From: Candolleomyces eurysporus
Lineage: Eukaryota > Basidiomycota > Agaricomycetes > Agaricales > Psathyrellaceae
Reading direction: 5' to 3'
Length of the DNA: 64,000 nt
Assembly (NCBI GenBank): GCA_027579435.1
Contig: JANBPK010001191.1
Location: forward strand, 143,662-207,661
In this document: positions 24,796 to 37,307 of the stretch, piece after piece
How the letters are laid out: the number at the start of each line of letters is the position of its first letter
Numbering within the stretch: position 1 is the stretch's first letter
Position numbers and translations under genes: made by a program
The notes under the pieces: model-generated
What the model was told of the DNA's origin: nothing
Databases searched by the model: none
Seen by the model: only the letters and a program-made list of their open reading frames with translations

Positions 24796-25289
24796 GCCCA
24801 GTTAATCCCCGGGCCGAGGACGAAGATCGTCGACTCGTCACTGTCTCCCTCTGACTTTGGGGAGAGACCAATGGCGGCTGGCTACGGGCGGGGATCGAAT
24901 AATCCATAGGGTTGTCTCCATCCTCGAACTTACGCCACGTTGTTGAATCTTCGATCTCACAAACAGACGAAGCATAGTCGAGGCATGCTTCTCCCTCGTC
25001 CAATGTCTCCCCCTTAACAGGAAGCGAGCGATTCGCACGGAAAGGTGATGTGCATGAGGTTGGTATCCGCAATATGACTATGTACATGATGCAAGTTTAG
25101 GCATGTAGAATGATTCTAGGTATTATGAACGGAAACTATGTACAGCAGGCNAAAAAATGCNAAAATGAAAGAGGACAATTCTAGGTTGATGCGATGCGAG
25201 AATTAGGGGACCGAAACGGAAATATGCAGCGAAACAAAATATGGTAGCAAAGCAATAGTAACGAGGTTAAAAGGAACAAGATATAAAGA
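24796..25289. other. Convergent intergenic region
   Basis: About 500 bp between the stops of the CFAP20-domain gene and MSH6. A minus-strand frame opposite part of this region and the last CFAP20 exon has no recognised domain and is probably a shadow. Two n-flanked A-runs occur at about 25151-25165. Confidence 0.4.
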
Positions 25290-28200
25290 TCAAGCAGTGA
25301 CAGGGGGAAGGTACCCTCGGATGGCAGCCTTCAGCCCAAGAAGCACCTCCTTCCTTCGCACGGTGTCTTCTGGCGGCTGGATCTGCCCAGTCGCCAGTTT
25401 AACTAGATAAGCGAAATCGGCTTGAGCGTCCAAAGGCAAACGGGATGACGCATCCTGCGCCTTCTTCGTACTGATGCGCTCCTTGAACTGTTTGGCGAAA
25501 CCTTTGGAAATGACGTCGGCTCTCTGGACGACTTTGGTAGGAACGCCCGCCAAATTTGCGACGTGTGTTCCAAAGGACGACTCAGCCACGCCTTCTACTA
25601 GTTTGTACAAGAATGTGAGCTAGAGATGGATGGGAGTGAGTGATGAAGGGTAAAGTGACAGCAGAGAATAAGCCAAACCTCGTGTCTTTCGTCATCTACT
25701 TCTGTCGACATGAACATTCGACGAATGTTCGGATGATAAGCGTAATCGTCCGTCAAAGAGCCATAATGAGTTGCAAAGAACGCCAATGGAAGGGTATGAG
25801 TGGCAAGCTCGTGAAGGACGGCCTGAAACCAAAAAAATGAGACCCCAGCACCAACGAATTTAGAAAACACAAGCGTACCCCTGCAATAGCCATGCCATCC
25901 TGGAGCATTGTGAGCACAGTCCACGGGCCAGTGAATGATGCACTTACGAAAGTAGATGTTCCTCGTCCAAGTTCTTTATAACGAAATGAGAAAAGTGATA
26001 TGCCACGGAGAATTGTGAGGCTCACCATCGAGAATGACTAGAGACTTGGGAGTCGCGTCACGCAGAATTTTGCAGCATTCATCGAGCTCGACCTTGAAGG
26101 TACTAGAGTTCGAGAACATGTTGTCGTACGCACCCATACGCGTGATAATAGCATCTACGGGGCACAAGCTGCAAGAAGAGTGTCAAGTTAGAACGGTCGT
26201 CCGCAATGAACTGACACAACTGACCGAGCTTGGGAGGCGGGGACAAGCATGCCGAGCTGGGCCATTATCTAGGGTATTCAGTCAGTAACAACATAGAGGG
26301 GAGAGGATTGAACTCGAGACTAACAACTCCCGTCGAGGTCATTCGCATCAGCTGTGTGAGGTTTAGTATTGTGGAGCATAGAGAAGAGTACAACACGTAC
26401 AGTTGACTTTCCACTACGGTATTGGTTCAAAACGTGAGTTTGCATTCACAAAAACGCAAATGGATACGTACGCCATATTCGGACCTGCGCGAGACGCTGA
26501 TGAGCGACCGACACCCAAATCAACAGATATGACAACAACTGACCAGTCAAAAGTACAATCTTTGCAGCCTGCCCACCCATCTTCACGTCATTGTCGACGA
26601 AGCTCGTGATGTTCGGATTCAAACAAACAGTAGGATGCCTCAACTCTTGGAATTCGACAAACGCAGAATCACCCTCAATAAACTCTGGTCGACACGATGG
26701 CGATCCGATAGCATTCGATGACTTGGCCAAACTGAAGAGGCAGTCGAGCTCTGAGAGAACTCGGACAGCACGAAGCCACGTAGCCCTGTCCTTGCTAAAC
26801 TCTTCATATAATCTGAATTTGAAGTTCTTGGCTGCAGTGTTGCGAGTCTCCCGTGCCTCTTTGAGCTTACGGATGGACTTTTGCAGCGATGGAACGCTGT
26901 ACCGAATCTTGGCCTAACTCTTCGTAAGCTGCGAGTTCAGGAAGCTGAAGAATAGGGACCAAACCTTTGTTGCTGACGACTTTGTCCATGAAGAAGGAAC
27001 GTTCTTGTCTTTTGACGAGGTTTCAACGAGATAAATATCCTTTATAGACACCGTGAGGATGTGCCAATTATGATATCCAGGCTACTCACCTTATTACCGA
27101 TCGCGCTGTGCCAATACGAAAGGTCGAGTCTGCGGGAGAATCAAGTTCAACAACACGCATATTGATTCCAGTAAGCATACGCACCCAGTTGACTTGCGGA
27201 AAACTTTGAGTTCATTTGCCAGTTCCTTCTCTAGGCCGCGAATCTCTGCAAGCACTGTATCATATTCCTCGTCCTTTCCTTCTTGAGGATTCAGTTCGTC
27301 AGAATCTAAAGAAGAAGCGATTCAGCACCAAGATATAATCCAAGAAAGAATCAGAAAAAACACAAACTTTCTTCCGGAGATTGGAACATCGCTTCCAAAT
27401 TCTTAACGTTCGCGATAAGATCCGGTGCACCTCGAAGCAAACCCAAGATCGTCTTGGAGTCAAAGTCCTCTGACTCGTCAGCCAGCTCCGATAGACCTTT
27501 ACTCAACGACTTGAACGACTGCATGCATGATGTTAGACAACGGCCAGGACGGATAGCTAAGGTACCGACCTTGAGAACCTTGAGGAAATCTTTGACTTTG
27601 CAGTTCTTGGAATGAATACGTGATACAATCCGCTCGAGGTCGGGAAGACCTTTCGTAACCGAGGCAAACTTCTTTTCGAACTCAGGGTTTGCGATGATAT
27701 CCTCGACGGCGTCAAGTCTACAATTTGGACGTCAATGATGGCAGCCCTCAAAAGTTATGATGCCTGACTTGCCTCGCGTTGATAGCAGAAACCTCTCTCA
27801 GAGGCATGCAGAGCCACATACGGAAGAGCCGCTTGCCTGTATAAACCTGAGTCTTTATGCAATTCTCGCAGGAAGAACGAGAACTGACCGGAAGGCGTGA
27901 TGCAGCGCTGAAGTAGCTTGAGGAGTGTTCCATCCTCAGTGCCTTCGCCGTTCACCAATATCTCGAGATGAGCTAGAGTCTGTCCATCCAGCGTAAGGTT
28001 CTGCCCTCGCTTCATGGGATCATAGATATTGAAGTTGCGCATGCTGATAATATCCTTGTCGATGTTCAATTGACGGAGATACCTGCAGAAGATATGTCAC
28101 TCTGCCAAAGGACTATCAATTAAAGAGGGCCGTACCAGATCATGGAGCCGAGAGCCTCGATGGCAGGACGATCATTGGCCAATTCTCTGATGGACTCGGG

Positions 28201-30668
28201 GACGGAGGAAGGTAGGAGTTCTTGCTCCTCGTCTTCTTCCATTGCATTCTCTTCGGCAGGGAAAAGCTTCTTGAGTTCCTCAATAGTCGCAGCGTACTTG
28301 AAACCCTCGACGTCACGGAGCGCCGTCCAGAGGCAAGTTGAAGGGAGGATGGCCTTCAAGATACGTTGAGTATCGACAGTCAGGGAACCCTGAAAGACGT
28401 GTCAACGTTTAATAGAATTCGAGCTGCAATTGCGCCAGCCTACCTTCTTGAACAAGAACTCTTTGGGGCATATTTGACGCATCAGGGTCTCCAGCTTTGT
28501 GCGACAGATATCATCGACAAAGCCAGTCAAATTGAACTGGGACGTGGAGCAATCCAGAACGCAGATTCCGAATTTATTGGCAGAATCGGATCCATCCTCT
28601 GATGGCAGTTCACAGATGCAAACGCAGTGGCCAGCATTTTCATCAGTCAACAGAGCTGGGTCGACAAGGGTGCCGTTTGTGTAAACTTTGTTCAGTTCTC
28701 TGTCGCAGTTGTCAGTCGTACGTTAAGGCTGATTGAATGACAGTTGCTTACCGTCGAACAATCTTTTCCTTTTCCTTGTCTGCACCGGCTTTACCCTTGC
28801 CCTTTTCCACGGCCATACGCATCTCTGCGCCGAGGGCGGTTTCCGCTTGTTCTACACGTCCAACTTTGTAACCTTGGATGCCATTAGCATAAGGCATAGA
28901 TGCAGGTCAAAACTATGTTACCTTTACCGAGGAACTTCCTGAGGGCCAGTTAGTACGAAACCTGCGTGGAAATAAACAAAACTTACGCCGCCCAGAAGTT
29001 GAATGACATTTCAGGAACACCGACCTGGAAAGACTTCAGCTTGGGAGTAGAAGACCCTCCGTCGGCGGTCACTCACCATGGACATCTTGACACGAGACGT
29101 CAGCTTGAGATCGAATTCTTGGTGTCCGATTCGTGCATCGTCCTCGTACAACTGAACAAATTTTCTCAGAAACAGTCGGCGACTAGAACGGTAGAACGAA
29201 CCTCGAAGAATTTCCTAGTAACGTGCTATCATCAGTAATCAACCACAAACTGCAAGCGCCGAAACTGACCCTTTTTGGAAGAACAGTATCTGTCCGAGTC
29301 GATTAGAAGTGGGCGACGGGCCATCGTCAAAAGCAAACTCACAGTATCGTAATGGTTCTGCTTGATCTCCCAGAACTGACACCAGATGAGCGTGGCTCAA
29401 CGCTAAACTCGATGTCGACATACCTGTTTTTCGAACGGAGTAAATTCCTTCCAAGCCCCCGCGGGGATATACAGAGTTCTAGGATCATAGCCGGGCTCCC
29501 CGGGCCTACGTTTATCTTTCTGTGGAAAAATGAGTCCGATCCGCCCAAAAAGATATAGAAAATGACCTACGTCACGAACGTCCTCGAGGAAGGAGAACGG
29601 ACTCTCTGCTTTCTTTTTGTCATCCTTTTTGTCGAGAGCTCTTTGCTCCGCCGCAGTGAGGAAGGCCGATCCCCCACCTATGGAGGACGATGTACGGGAT
29701 AGTTTCGGCGCAGAAGTCTTAGACGCAGATTTGCCTGTTTTCGCGCGCTTAGGCTTCTCATCTTCCTCTTCGTCATCAAAATCGTCATCTGTAGATGCTG
29801 CAGAGGATCGACGAGACGATGATTTTATAGACTTGCGGTCATCTTCGCTATCAGAATCAGCGACGATAAAGTCATCATCATCCGTCGACTTCTTTCGAGA
29901 GTGGGACTCTACAAACAAATGTAAGTCCATATATGCTGCACTGACGAGAATGACATACTCTTCTTTGCTGGCGACTTCTTGAAACGACTAAGGCGTTGAG
30001 TGAAGGATGCCAAGGGAGCGTCTTCTTCCTCATCATCGTCGTCTTCGCTGAGTGCTAACCTTGCTCTCTTTCCTAAAACAAGGTTAGTCGCTTGTACCGT
30101 GAAATGAGTAGCGGCGTACTTTGCCCAGATTGAGTGGGAGAGGAGCCGGGATTGTAGCTAGCTCGCGACCTTCCCGCAGGACGAACGGGTGCATCGTCTT
30201 CGTCATCACCAGAATCGACCACCAACGCCTTTCGCTTGCTCCTAGCCTATATATGCGTCAGCTTTTGCTAGGTTGCTTTTAGTTCGCCCTCATACCGTCC
30301 GTGCGTCTTGTTCCCGGTCTGATGTAATTGTGTCTACGTCAATGGCATCGCTGGTCGGAGGTGTACTCTTTACAATCGAAGACGGCGGCGAGGTTGGCCC
30401 CACTGACGAGTTCAGAGCCTGTATATCAAGAGATTTTGACTCTGGCGTCTTTGGCTCAACGGGCGACGATGAAACAGCCGATTCCCTGGCCTTGAACGCG
30501 TCTCGTTTGATAGCGGACGTCAATGCACCGTTCTGACCACTGGTTTTGGCAGCTGGTGTCTTTGGATTCGCAGTCGTCTTCGGCGTCTTCTCTGAAGGTT
30601 TCGCGAAGAACGACATGAGGCTCTTCTGCTTGAGCGAGTCGCTCGATGCCTTGGGNTTTTGGTGGCAT
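25290..30668 (-). CDS. MSH6: DNA mismatch repair protein MSH6
   Basis: Large gene with many introns. It starts at 30668 (MPPK), and a PIP-box-like QKSLMSFF for PCNA binding follows about 15 residues in; the n at 30657 must be omitted to stay in frame. A long acidic/basic linker rich in Ser and Asp follows. The mismatch-binding domain reads [28 protein letters not shown], retaining the MutS Phe-x-Glu motif. Later segments include [13 protein letters not shown], then GPNMAGKST (Walker A) built from two 13-nt microexons, [40 protein letters not shown] (Walker B and signature) and [19 protein letters not shown]. The C-terminus contains [18 protein letters not shown] and ends at 25290. MSH6 pairs with MSH2 to detect base mismatches and small loops in the nucleus. 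Confidence 0.93.
26401..26413 (-). other. MSH6: MSH6 microexon completing Walker A
   Basis: Thirteen-nt exon TGGAAAGTCAACT between a CCGTAG acceptor and a GTACGT donor. Joined to the preceding microexon it supplies the A-GKST part of GPNMAGKST, after which the exon starting at 26351 continues with LMRMT. Reading frame and splice signals agree. Confidence 0.8.
26472..26484 (-). other. MSH6: MSH6 microexon starting Walker A
   Basis: Thirteen-nt exon GTCCGAATATGGC between a CGCAG acceptor and a GTACGT donor. It is flanked by introns of 59 and 58 nt. It encodes the GPNM half of the ATP-binding loop once joined to the LLTG exon ending at 26544. Confidence 0.8.
29202..29214 (-). other. MSH6: MSH6 microexon carrying the Phe-x-Glu mismatch-reading motif
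   Basis: Thirteen-nt exon GAAATTCTTCGAG. Joined to the exon ending at 29270 (FFQKG) and the one beginning at 29151 (LYEDDARIG) it yields GKFFELYED, the site of the MutS-type Phe wedge and Glu. Flanking introns are 55 and 50 nt, with GTCAGT/CTAG and GTTCGT/CAG ends. Confidence 0.8.
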
Positions 30669-30822
30669 TTTGACCACAGTTACCTAGTGGTTAGTGGTAT
30701 AGTGGAACAGAATTACAGCTCGCGTTGTTGTGTCTTTGCTTGCCCTTGTTATTCCAACGCGTCAATGCCAAAGACGCCAAACTGATAGGCTCCAACCGCG
30801 TCCCATTTTACTTGCCTCAACC
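30669..30822. promoter_or_regulatory. Divergent promoter MSH6 / EFM7-like gene
   Basis: The two start codons face away from each other with only 154 bp between them, so the genes must share promoter sequence. There is no obvious TATA box. A tRNA-like string (GTGGTTAGTGGTATAG) occurs here but lacks the rest of a tRNA. Confidence 0.55.
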
Positions 30823-31819
30823 ATGTCCAACGACTACGAAGACATCCTCAAGGACTCACTCGAGTTCCTCGGTGGAAAACCAGTCATTGACGAAGAAGTG
30901 ATCAAGTATGGACCCCTGGCGCTTACAGTAGCCCCAAAGGTTTGAACAGCGTCCTTCTCGGCGCTCCACCTCGCTGAAGACAACATTTAGCATGGCAAGG
31001 TACGTCGCATCGAAAACGATCTCACTGAGACTAATGTTGACTTGCATCTCAGGCAAACACTCTTCTTGCTGATCATTTATTCTCGCCGTCAATTTTTCTG
31101 GCAGAACGGATCGAGCGAGGGTTGTTCTCACAGTGCGAAGGAAAGACAGGTTCGTCGGCATGTTTTAATTATTAAATGTTAGGTTTGTTAATGACCTTGT
31201 GATAGTCCTGGAACTCGGAGCGGGAGCCGCGCTACCCTCTCTGCTACTTTCCACGGTGCCGCACCCTCCCAAGCTGGTCGTCGTGACCGATCACCCGGAC
31301 GAGGTCATTTTCAGCAACTTACGAAACAACGTCACCAAAAACCAGGATGTCGTCGATCCTAAATGCGTCTTAGCTTGTCATGGCTTCGAATGGGGAGCCG
31401 ATGTGACGCCTCTGCTGTAAGTGTGTTTTCAGAACCCGGATCCACCCTCAATCTGATCTTGAATTAGGCAGCTTCTCCCCGCCGACGACACCAAGCACAT
31501 GGGTTTCGATGTGCTGATTCTCTCAGATCTTCTCCACTTTGACAGTTTCCATGACCATTTGGTCAAATCCATTACCTCGTTGCTGAAAAGATCCCCAGAT
31601 TCGCGGGTCCACGTTGCAGCGGGAGTCTACACTAAACCTGACGTCTGTGATAGCTTCCTCACAAAGTCAAGTGCGGCCGGATTGCAGTTTGAAGAGATCC
31701 TCACAAACCCCACTGAACCATGGATGGGGACGCTCACAGTTGGGGGTCTAGATTCTGATGACCTCGCTACCAGGAAAGCAGCTTGTCGTTATTGGGTCGG
31801 TTGTTATGCAAGAGTGTGA
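30823..31819 (+). CDS. EFM7: EFM7/NNT1-like protein N-methyltransferase (Methyltransf_16 family)
   Basis: Four exons: MSNDYEDILKDSLEFLG...ALTVAPK, then ANTLLADHLFSPSIFLAERIERG, then VLELGAGAALPSLLLSTVP, then QLLPADD...FDVLILSDLLHFDSFHDHLVKS. Seen motifs are the SAM-binding VLELGAGAALPS loop, VVTDHPDEVIFSNLRNNV (motif post-I), ACHGFEWGADV, and LILSDLLHFDSFHDHL, in the order found in yeast Efm7 (formerly Nnt1), which methylates the N-terminus and an adjacent lysine of elongation factor eEF1A. The length (about 260 aa) fits. A canonical AATAAA lies about 40 bp after the stop. The substrate is inferred from family only. Confidence 0.75.
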
Positions 31820-32051
31820 TCTTATGAGCCTCACTCTGGCCAGCCTGGTTGGCCTGAATAAAACATAATTTGCCCTACTGATCATTTATATGTGGGAGAT
31901 TGATTTATGTGATGGCGTCAAACCAACTGAGGAAAGCGTCGTAGGTCGACTGCGGATTCATAGTTCTCTCTTTTCTCTCTACACGTAACAGTCACCACAA
32001 TCGTTCTTTACGCTCCTTTTGGTCGTTTATTGGCTAAGATCCGACATACGT

Positions 32052-33417
32052 ATGGTTGAGGATAGGTACATTGGTCTAATACTCGCCATCTCGAGTTCTG
32101 TGGCAATTGGAACCAGCTACATCGTCGCGAAAAAGGTACGTGCCCATGCTAGGTCATCGTCGAGCAAGCGGATAATCAAAGATGAAAAACAGGGCCTCAA
32201 TGACACAGCAAATAAATCAGGAGGCGGTCAGAAGGCTTCTCATGATCTGTCATATCTGAACAGTCCGACATGGTGGGCGGGGATGGTAACCCGTAAGCGT
32301 TTTATGAAATATGAACCGAAGCAAATACTGAGCACTATTAATACCCTCAGTCGTCATTGGAGAAGGTATGCATGGGATATTTGTCTCTGATCGGGGATGC
32401 TGAAGGCTCATGCATTGAGTTAAGCCTTGAATTTCGCTGCCTATACGTTTGCACCGCCAATCTTGGTCACCCCTCTTGGAGCGCTGAGCGTCATCATTGG
32501 GTGAGTGCATCGGTCCAAATCAGCCCCGATTCATTCTTGATTTACTTCCCAGAGCCATCCTCGCTTCCATTTTTCTCAAAGAACAGCTTGGCCACTTGGG
32601 GAGAGTGGGCTGCACGTTGTGCCTGCTCGGGTCTCTTATCATCGTTCTACATGCGCCTGCCGATGTCGAGATCAACTCCGTCGAGGAGTTTCTCACATTC
32701 GCGACCCGACCAGCTTTCACGATTTACTGTGTCGCCGTCTTCGTCGTATCTGTTGCCATGATCTACTACTTTTCACCCAAGTACGGAAGGACAAACCCCT
32801 TGGTATATATTTCCATCTGTTCTTTGGTCGGCTCAGCATCTGTCATGGCCATCAAAGGCTTTGGCATTGCAGTCAAACTTACATTGGGTGGAAATAACCA
32901 GTTCAGGAGTTCCACCGTCTACATCCTTGGGCTTGCCACAGCTGGCTCAGCCATCGTACAGATGCACTATTTGAACAAGGCTCTAGCCACCTTCTCAACC
33001 AATGTGTAAGCCATCCTCTCTCGGAATTCAAACGCTTTCGAACTTCATTTGACCCATTTGTGTAGAGTCAGCCCGTTATACTATGTGGGGTTTTCGACAG
33101 CCACGATTGTGGCTTCCATCATTCTCTTCCGGGGCTTCAACACCGACGACCCTTCCAAGGCCGTGTCACTTGTAACTGGGTTTATTGTGACCTGCCTTGG
33201 CGTAAACGTCCTCAACCTCTCCCGAAACTCAGCGACACCTGTTGATCACCCATCCCAGTACGCCCTCGAGGACAGGACTATTCGCTCTCGCCTCAGCCTT
33301 CAAGATCAAGATCCGCTTCTCGATGATTTTGAGCGTGGGGCAAGCGGAGATTCGGTTGGCCTACGGACCTATAACGGAGACGGAGATGATGCCTCCCGCG
33401 TTCAACACCAGAGCTAG
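32052..33417 (+). CDS. NIPA-family magnesium transporter
   Basis: The start at 32052 gives MVEDRYIGLILAISSSVAIGTSYIVAKK, the first transmembrane helix of NIPA proteins. The next exons give the [29 protein letters not shown] helices, AILASIFLKEQLGHLGRVGCTLCLLGSLIIVLHAP, then a multi-helix run to LATAGSAIVQMHYLNKALATFSTNV, and VSPLYYVGFSTATIVASIILFRGFN. About nine helices in total, with a hydrophilic C-terminal tail of some 60 residues. The first cytosolic loop has a basic stretch (SSSKRIIKDEKQGL). NIPA proteins carry Mg2+ at plasma or endosomal membranes. The family is clear from motif order; the ion was not shown for this protein. Confidence 0.85.
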
Positions 33418-34063
33418 GGATCCTGTTTTTAGTTAGGTCGCCCCGATGTATGTCCGTTTACGAATGAACTCTGTGAGCGATTACGAAGCACAGGGGATTT
33501 GAGTCGCGGCCCCAGCCTAGACTAACTGTATACTCGTTAAATTCACTCGCAAGGAGACTCCGAGCGCCGCGGGCGCTCAGTATTGAGGTCCGTTTGCAAC
33601 CATATTTTTCCTTTCTTCACAAGGCCACGTACACCCTACTTGAAGTGACAAGTGATCTCACGGGACCAGATCTCTCTCCGACCATGCGTCAAGACGCCTT
33701 GCAGGCAGGATGAAAATGCGTGTATGGATTAGTAAGAATAAATAACCACCGTAACAAACTAGAGCAACCCAAGGAACAACATCTACCTACAGAAGTGCAG
33801 CAAGAAATCAGCGGGAGACTAACCTGAAGGGAAAACGAAAGCAGCGAAGTGAAGGCCCATGTCCCATGTATGACGACAGAGAAGCGGTATTTACCGTACT
33901 ACGTATATAAACAACAGCGAAAAGCACAGCGAAAGTCGGATAAAGAAAACAAAGCAGTGGACTAAATAGCATATACAATATACCAAAGATCAATAGCCAG
34001 AAGTAGATAACAACNAAAAAAAAGAGGAACGTTGCCTATCGAAGCCAGACGTGATATTGGAAT

Positions 34064-36269
34064 TTATGCGGATGCAAGCAGGCGATGGTTAGGAGTCGGG
34101 TTGACGCCGACGCCAATCCCAAAAAAATTGTCCTTGCTTGAGTTAAAAGGAGTACCACTAGCTCCACCAAACCCATATCCAGGGGCGCCCAACGACGACA
34201 TGGAGTGATCCATAGATGAAAAGGAAGAAGCAGTCGAGGAGTAAGTGCTGGCAAAGTTCAGACTCGTTGACCCAGTTGTCGATGCTGACGAAGACGAAAT
34301 GGCAAGGGATGGAAGCGCTATCCCACCCGCAGACGNAAAAAATGTTCGCTCCTTTGTCGTCATACATGCGTCCAGCGCTTCCATCTCCGCCGTCGTCATG
34401 CCCGCTACCGTACCCTGAAGGCCCTTGATCATAGTCATCGCGATCACTCCCCAGCCCATCTTCGTCCCCATCCTCACTATCTTCTTCATCATCCGACACC
34501 TCCCCAGTTATGTCGTCTACGACCTTCAGCCGGCTGGCGTTGCTTCTCGAAGTCAGGCTCGGAGGCATCCACCTCAGACGGAAAAATGGAGCACGCTTTC
34601 TATTGTCAGAAGCCTGCTCTCCAAGTTCCATCGCCCCGGTGTTCCCGGAGAAGGGAGGATTGCCGTCAGACGAGACAAAAGAGGGTTCGTTCGAACCCGG
34701 TGCAGCTGAAATTACCACTGGTGGGCTAAATCCGACGACGTAGGCCGCCTCACCCGAAGCGGAATTGGGGATAGCAGGGGGAGGTATGACACCATGTGTA
34801 CGTAGGTGACGTTTGGCATTCGAACGTACACCGAACGTTCGTGTGCAACCAGGAAAGCCGCAAGCGTAGGCTGTCGTGACNAAAAAAACCGCTGGTGAGA
34901 AGATGGAAGAAAGACAAAAGGAGATTTAATTTACGTCGTGCATTATTATGTGTGTTCATGTGAGTTTTCAACCCACTTGGCCTTGAGAGAAGTAATTAGA
35001 ATTAGCCTCCGAATGACGACACAGGGTAGCTTACCTCGGGAACTTCTTTCCGCAAACTTCACAGGCATGCATCTTGCTCTTTTTCTTCTTCTTCTCCGGG
35101 GCTTGTGGTTGCTGGGGTTGACCTTCCGACCCACTCCCAGTGTCCAGAACATTGGAAGCAGCCGCTGGCAATAGAACCCCCTTCCTGCCCACCTCCGTGA
35201 CCGACTCTTGCGCCGATAAATTGTTTGATTCCGAACTACTTCCGAGATCGGCGTTGGAGGCGCCCAAATGTGGTGCCACAGAAGGTGATCGTCCTTTCAT
35301 TGAACCATATGGTTCCAACGTTAATTCATTTGACGTTGGCCTGCCATTACCTGCAACGCTTGATGCCACAGAGCCTGCACAAGGTACACTCGAGGACAGA
35401 ATGGGGGTGTTGAACGAGGATGATGGGGATGAGGAATGTTTCGGCGGTCCAGTGAATCCATTGAACTGCCAGTCAACCTCCGGTTTACTCATGGGAATGG
35501 AGGGCTTCATTAAAGAAGGCTCGGCTGTCTGCTGACCAGGACGGTGGAAAGAGACAACGTGTTGAACATCTTCATGACCAGACTCCAACATGGGCGATGA
35601 TGGCATGTCGAAGATAGATCTAGTTGGAGCAGCATTTGAGAATGTCGCAGGCGGCGTATGCGATGACGATGTTAAACCAGAATACGATGTCATGGTATGG
35701 GCAGTGGACGACATTAGAGGGGAGTAGAAGGGACTTTCGACGGCAGATGTTGATGGATGAGAATATCCATGGGGAACAGAAGGGTTTCCGCCAGTCTCCG
35801 GGGTCGCCGAATGCGTTGGTAACAGCAGTGGGGAGCGATGATCACAAATTGAGGTATTCCTCGAAGGGGGAATTCCGTACTGGTTGAGCAAACTGCCATT
35901 CCCAGACACCACGCCTTGGTGTGGAGCATCAAACTCGCGGACGGCTTGGTTTGACACGAATTCTGAAAGGCTATTGACCGCCACCCTCGATTCATTTGCA
36001 GACCCCATCAAAGTGGCAATCGTCGTCGTGCGCTGTGAGGATTCTCGATACACCGTAGGGTAGGCAGACTGTGAGTCGCCACAGAGAGCTGAAGTCTGTC
36101 GAAAAGGGATCGTGTAAGGGTGGCTGAATAAGGAGTTGGTACCAGTTGCCCTTAAGTTATTATATGCCAAGGAATCTGTTTTGACCACTTGAGACGGCAT
36201 CGACACAGCGGCGGCCATGTCCGCCGCTGAGCGCTTCTGTGAACGAAAGGGGTAGCCCTCGCTTTCCAT
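34064..36269 (-). CDS. C2H2 zinc-finger transcription factor
   Basis: Start at 36269 (MESEGYPFRSQKRSAADMAA). A 400-residue Ser/Pro/Thr-rich N-terminal region is followed by a Lys-rich patch (EKKKKKSK) and two C2H2 fingers split by introns: HACEVCGKKFPRPSGLKTHMNTHNNAR and YACGFPGCTRTFGVRSNAKRHLRTHG. The second finger has the CxxxxC spacing seen in many basidiomycete developmental regulators. A long acidic stretch (DDEEDSEDGDEDG) and a Ser/Gly-rich tail ending NPTPNHRLLASA follow. The n at 34336 appears to be a false base; omitting it joins the acidic region to the tail in one frame. Expected to bind DNA in the nucleus; targets unknown. Confidence 0.82.
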
Positions 36270-37307
36270 CCTATAACAACATTTTGACAACATTGATGAG
36301 TATCATGGGGTCAAATCAGACAACACTTAACCAACGGCTCACCTTGGTCAAAGTCGGAAAAACTAGAAGGTCGTCAGAGGATAGTCTGAGTTTTGAAGGC
36401 ATATCTTACCAGAGATCAAAAGTAAGAGCTCTATTCCACGGATACAAATAGGTTGGGATATTTGTCGAAGCGGACAAGGCCGGTTGAGGAAGCACCAAAC
36501 CTACAAGTTTCAACAGTGGGTCCAAGTTTGGCTTGGAGTGCCGCGGTTGAGGCGAGGGAAGGGGAGAACCACAGGGAAAGTGTAGATACAGGGTGAGTTG
36601 AAGCCAAAGGGCTTTATAGGAACCCTGGTTCGTTGGATGGCTGTGGGGTTGCGAACAGGGATGCTTGATATAACGGGGAGGCTCCAATGAACGGTGACCC
36701 AGGCACGCGTCGGACTCGAAAAGAGTCCACCTTCCATCAGGGCAAACAGAGAACAAGGCTCGTAACTTACATCACCCCCTTCCCAGCATTGATTAATTTT
36801 GATCACTGGATTTATCTCCAGATCTGAGTCCAAATTTGTGCAAGNCCCCCCCTCCACGTTCTTAGCGACGTCGACGGCCAAGTGAGCTTGTGTCACAGTC
36901 AGCTCGCGAAATTGACTTGGAATACCCAGCGAACCCACCACGTTAGTGGTATTCACACACAGACGACAATCGAGTCAACTGCAAAACAAAGCAGGATGAA
37001 TTATTTTGTTCTCCATGCTTTGAAATGCAGTCAAGCAACCCACACCCTAGGCAACTTGGGCGTCTCAGTTGCTTAGGGTATCTCAGAGAAATCGATACAG
37101 CTAGCGGCTGTAGNCCCACCTTGCCTGGCCAGTCAAGCAACCCCCGGCCGGGCCGGGCCGACGGTCATATTTAATTTGAACGGATCATTTGCCACGAACG
37201 TCCCCACTTCTCCGCACCAGGAGGTTCATCGTTGTACTGGTTCCTTCCCGACATCACTGGAAGAGTTGGTATCCAGCCTGTGCCCACAGGTTCAATTCAG
37301 TATCCGC
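36270..37307. promoter_or_regulatory. Divergent intergenic region, C2H2 regulator / 5-formyl-THF cyclo-ligase
   Basis: About 1 kb between two divergent starts, long for this gene-dense block. It contains a C-run with n at 36845, a GC-rich tandem GGCCG repeat at about 37146-37160 and a TATTTAA near 37170 upstream of the plus-strand gene. No supported coding sequence. Confidence 0.4.

Noticed and set aside
24560..25087. 175-codon minus-strand frame opposite the CFAP20 C-terminal exon
   Set aside because: No recognised domain, it overlaps a well-supported exon on the other strand, and it contains no splice logic of its own.
30678..30700. tRNA-like string GTGGTTAGTGGTATAG
   Set aside because: Resembles an A box, but there is no B box, no acceptor pairing and no room between the two divergent genes.
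33480..33560. GACTCAAATCCCC string suggesting a tRNA T arm on the minus strand
   Set aside because: The flanks do not pair and no A box lies at the right distance.
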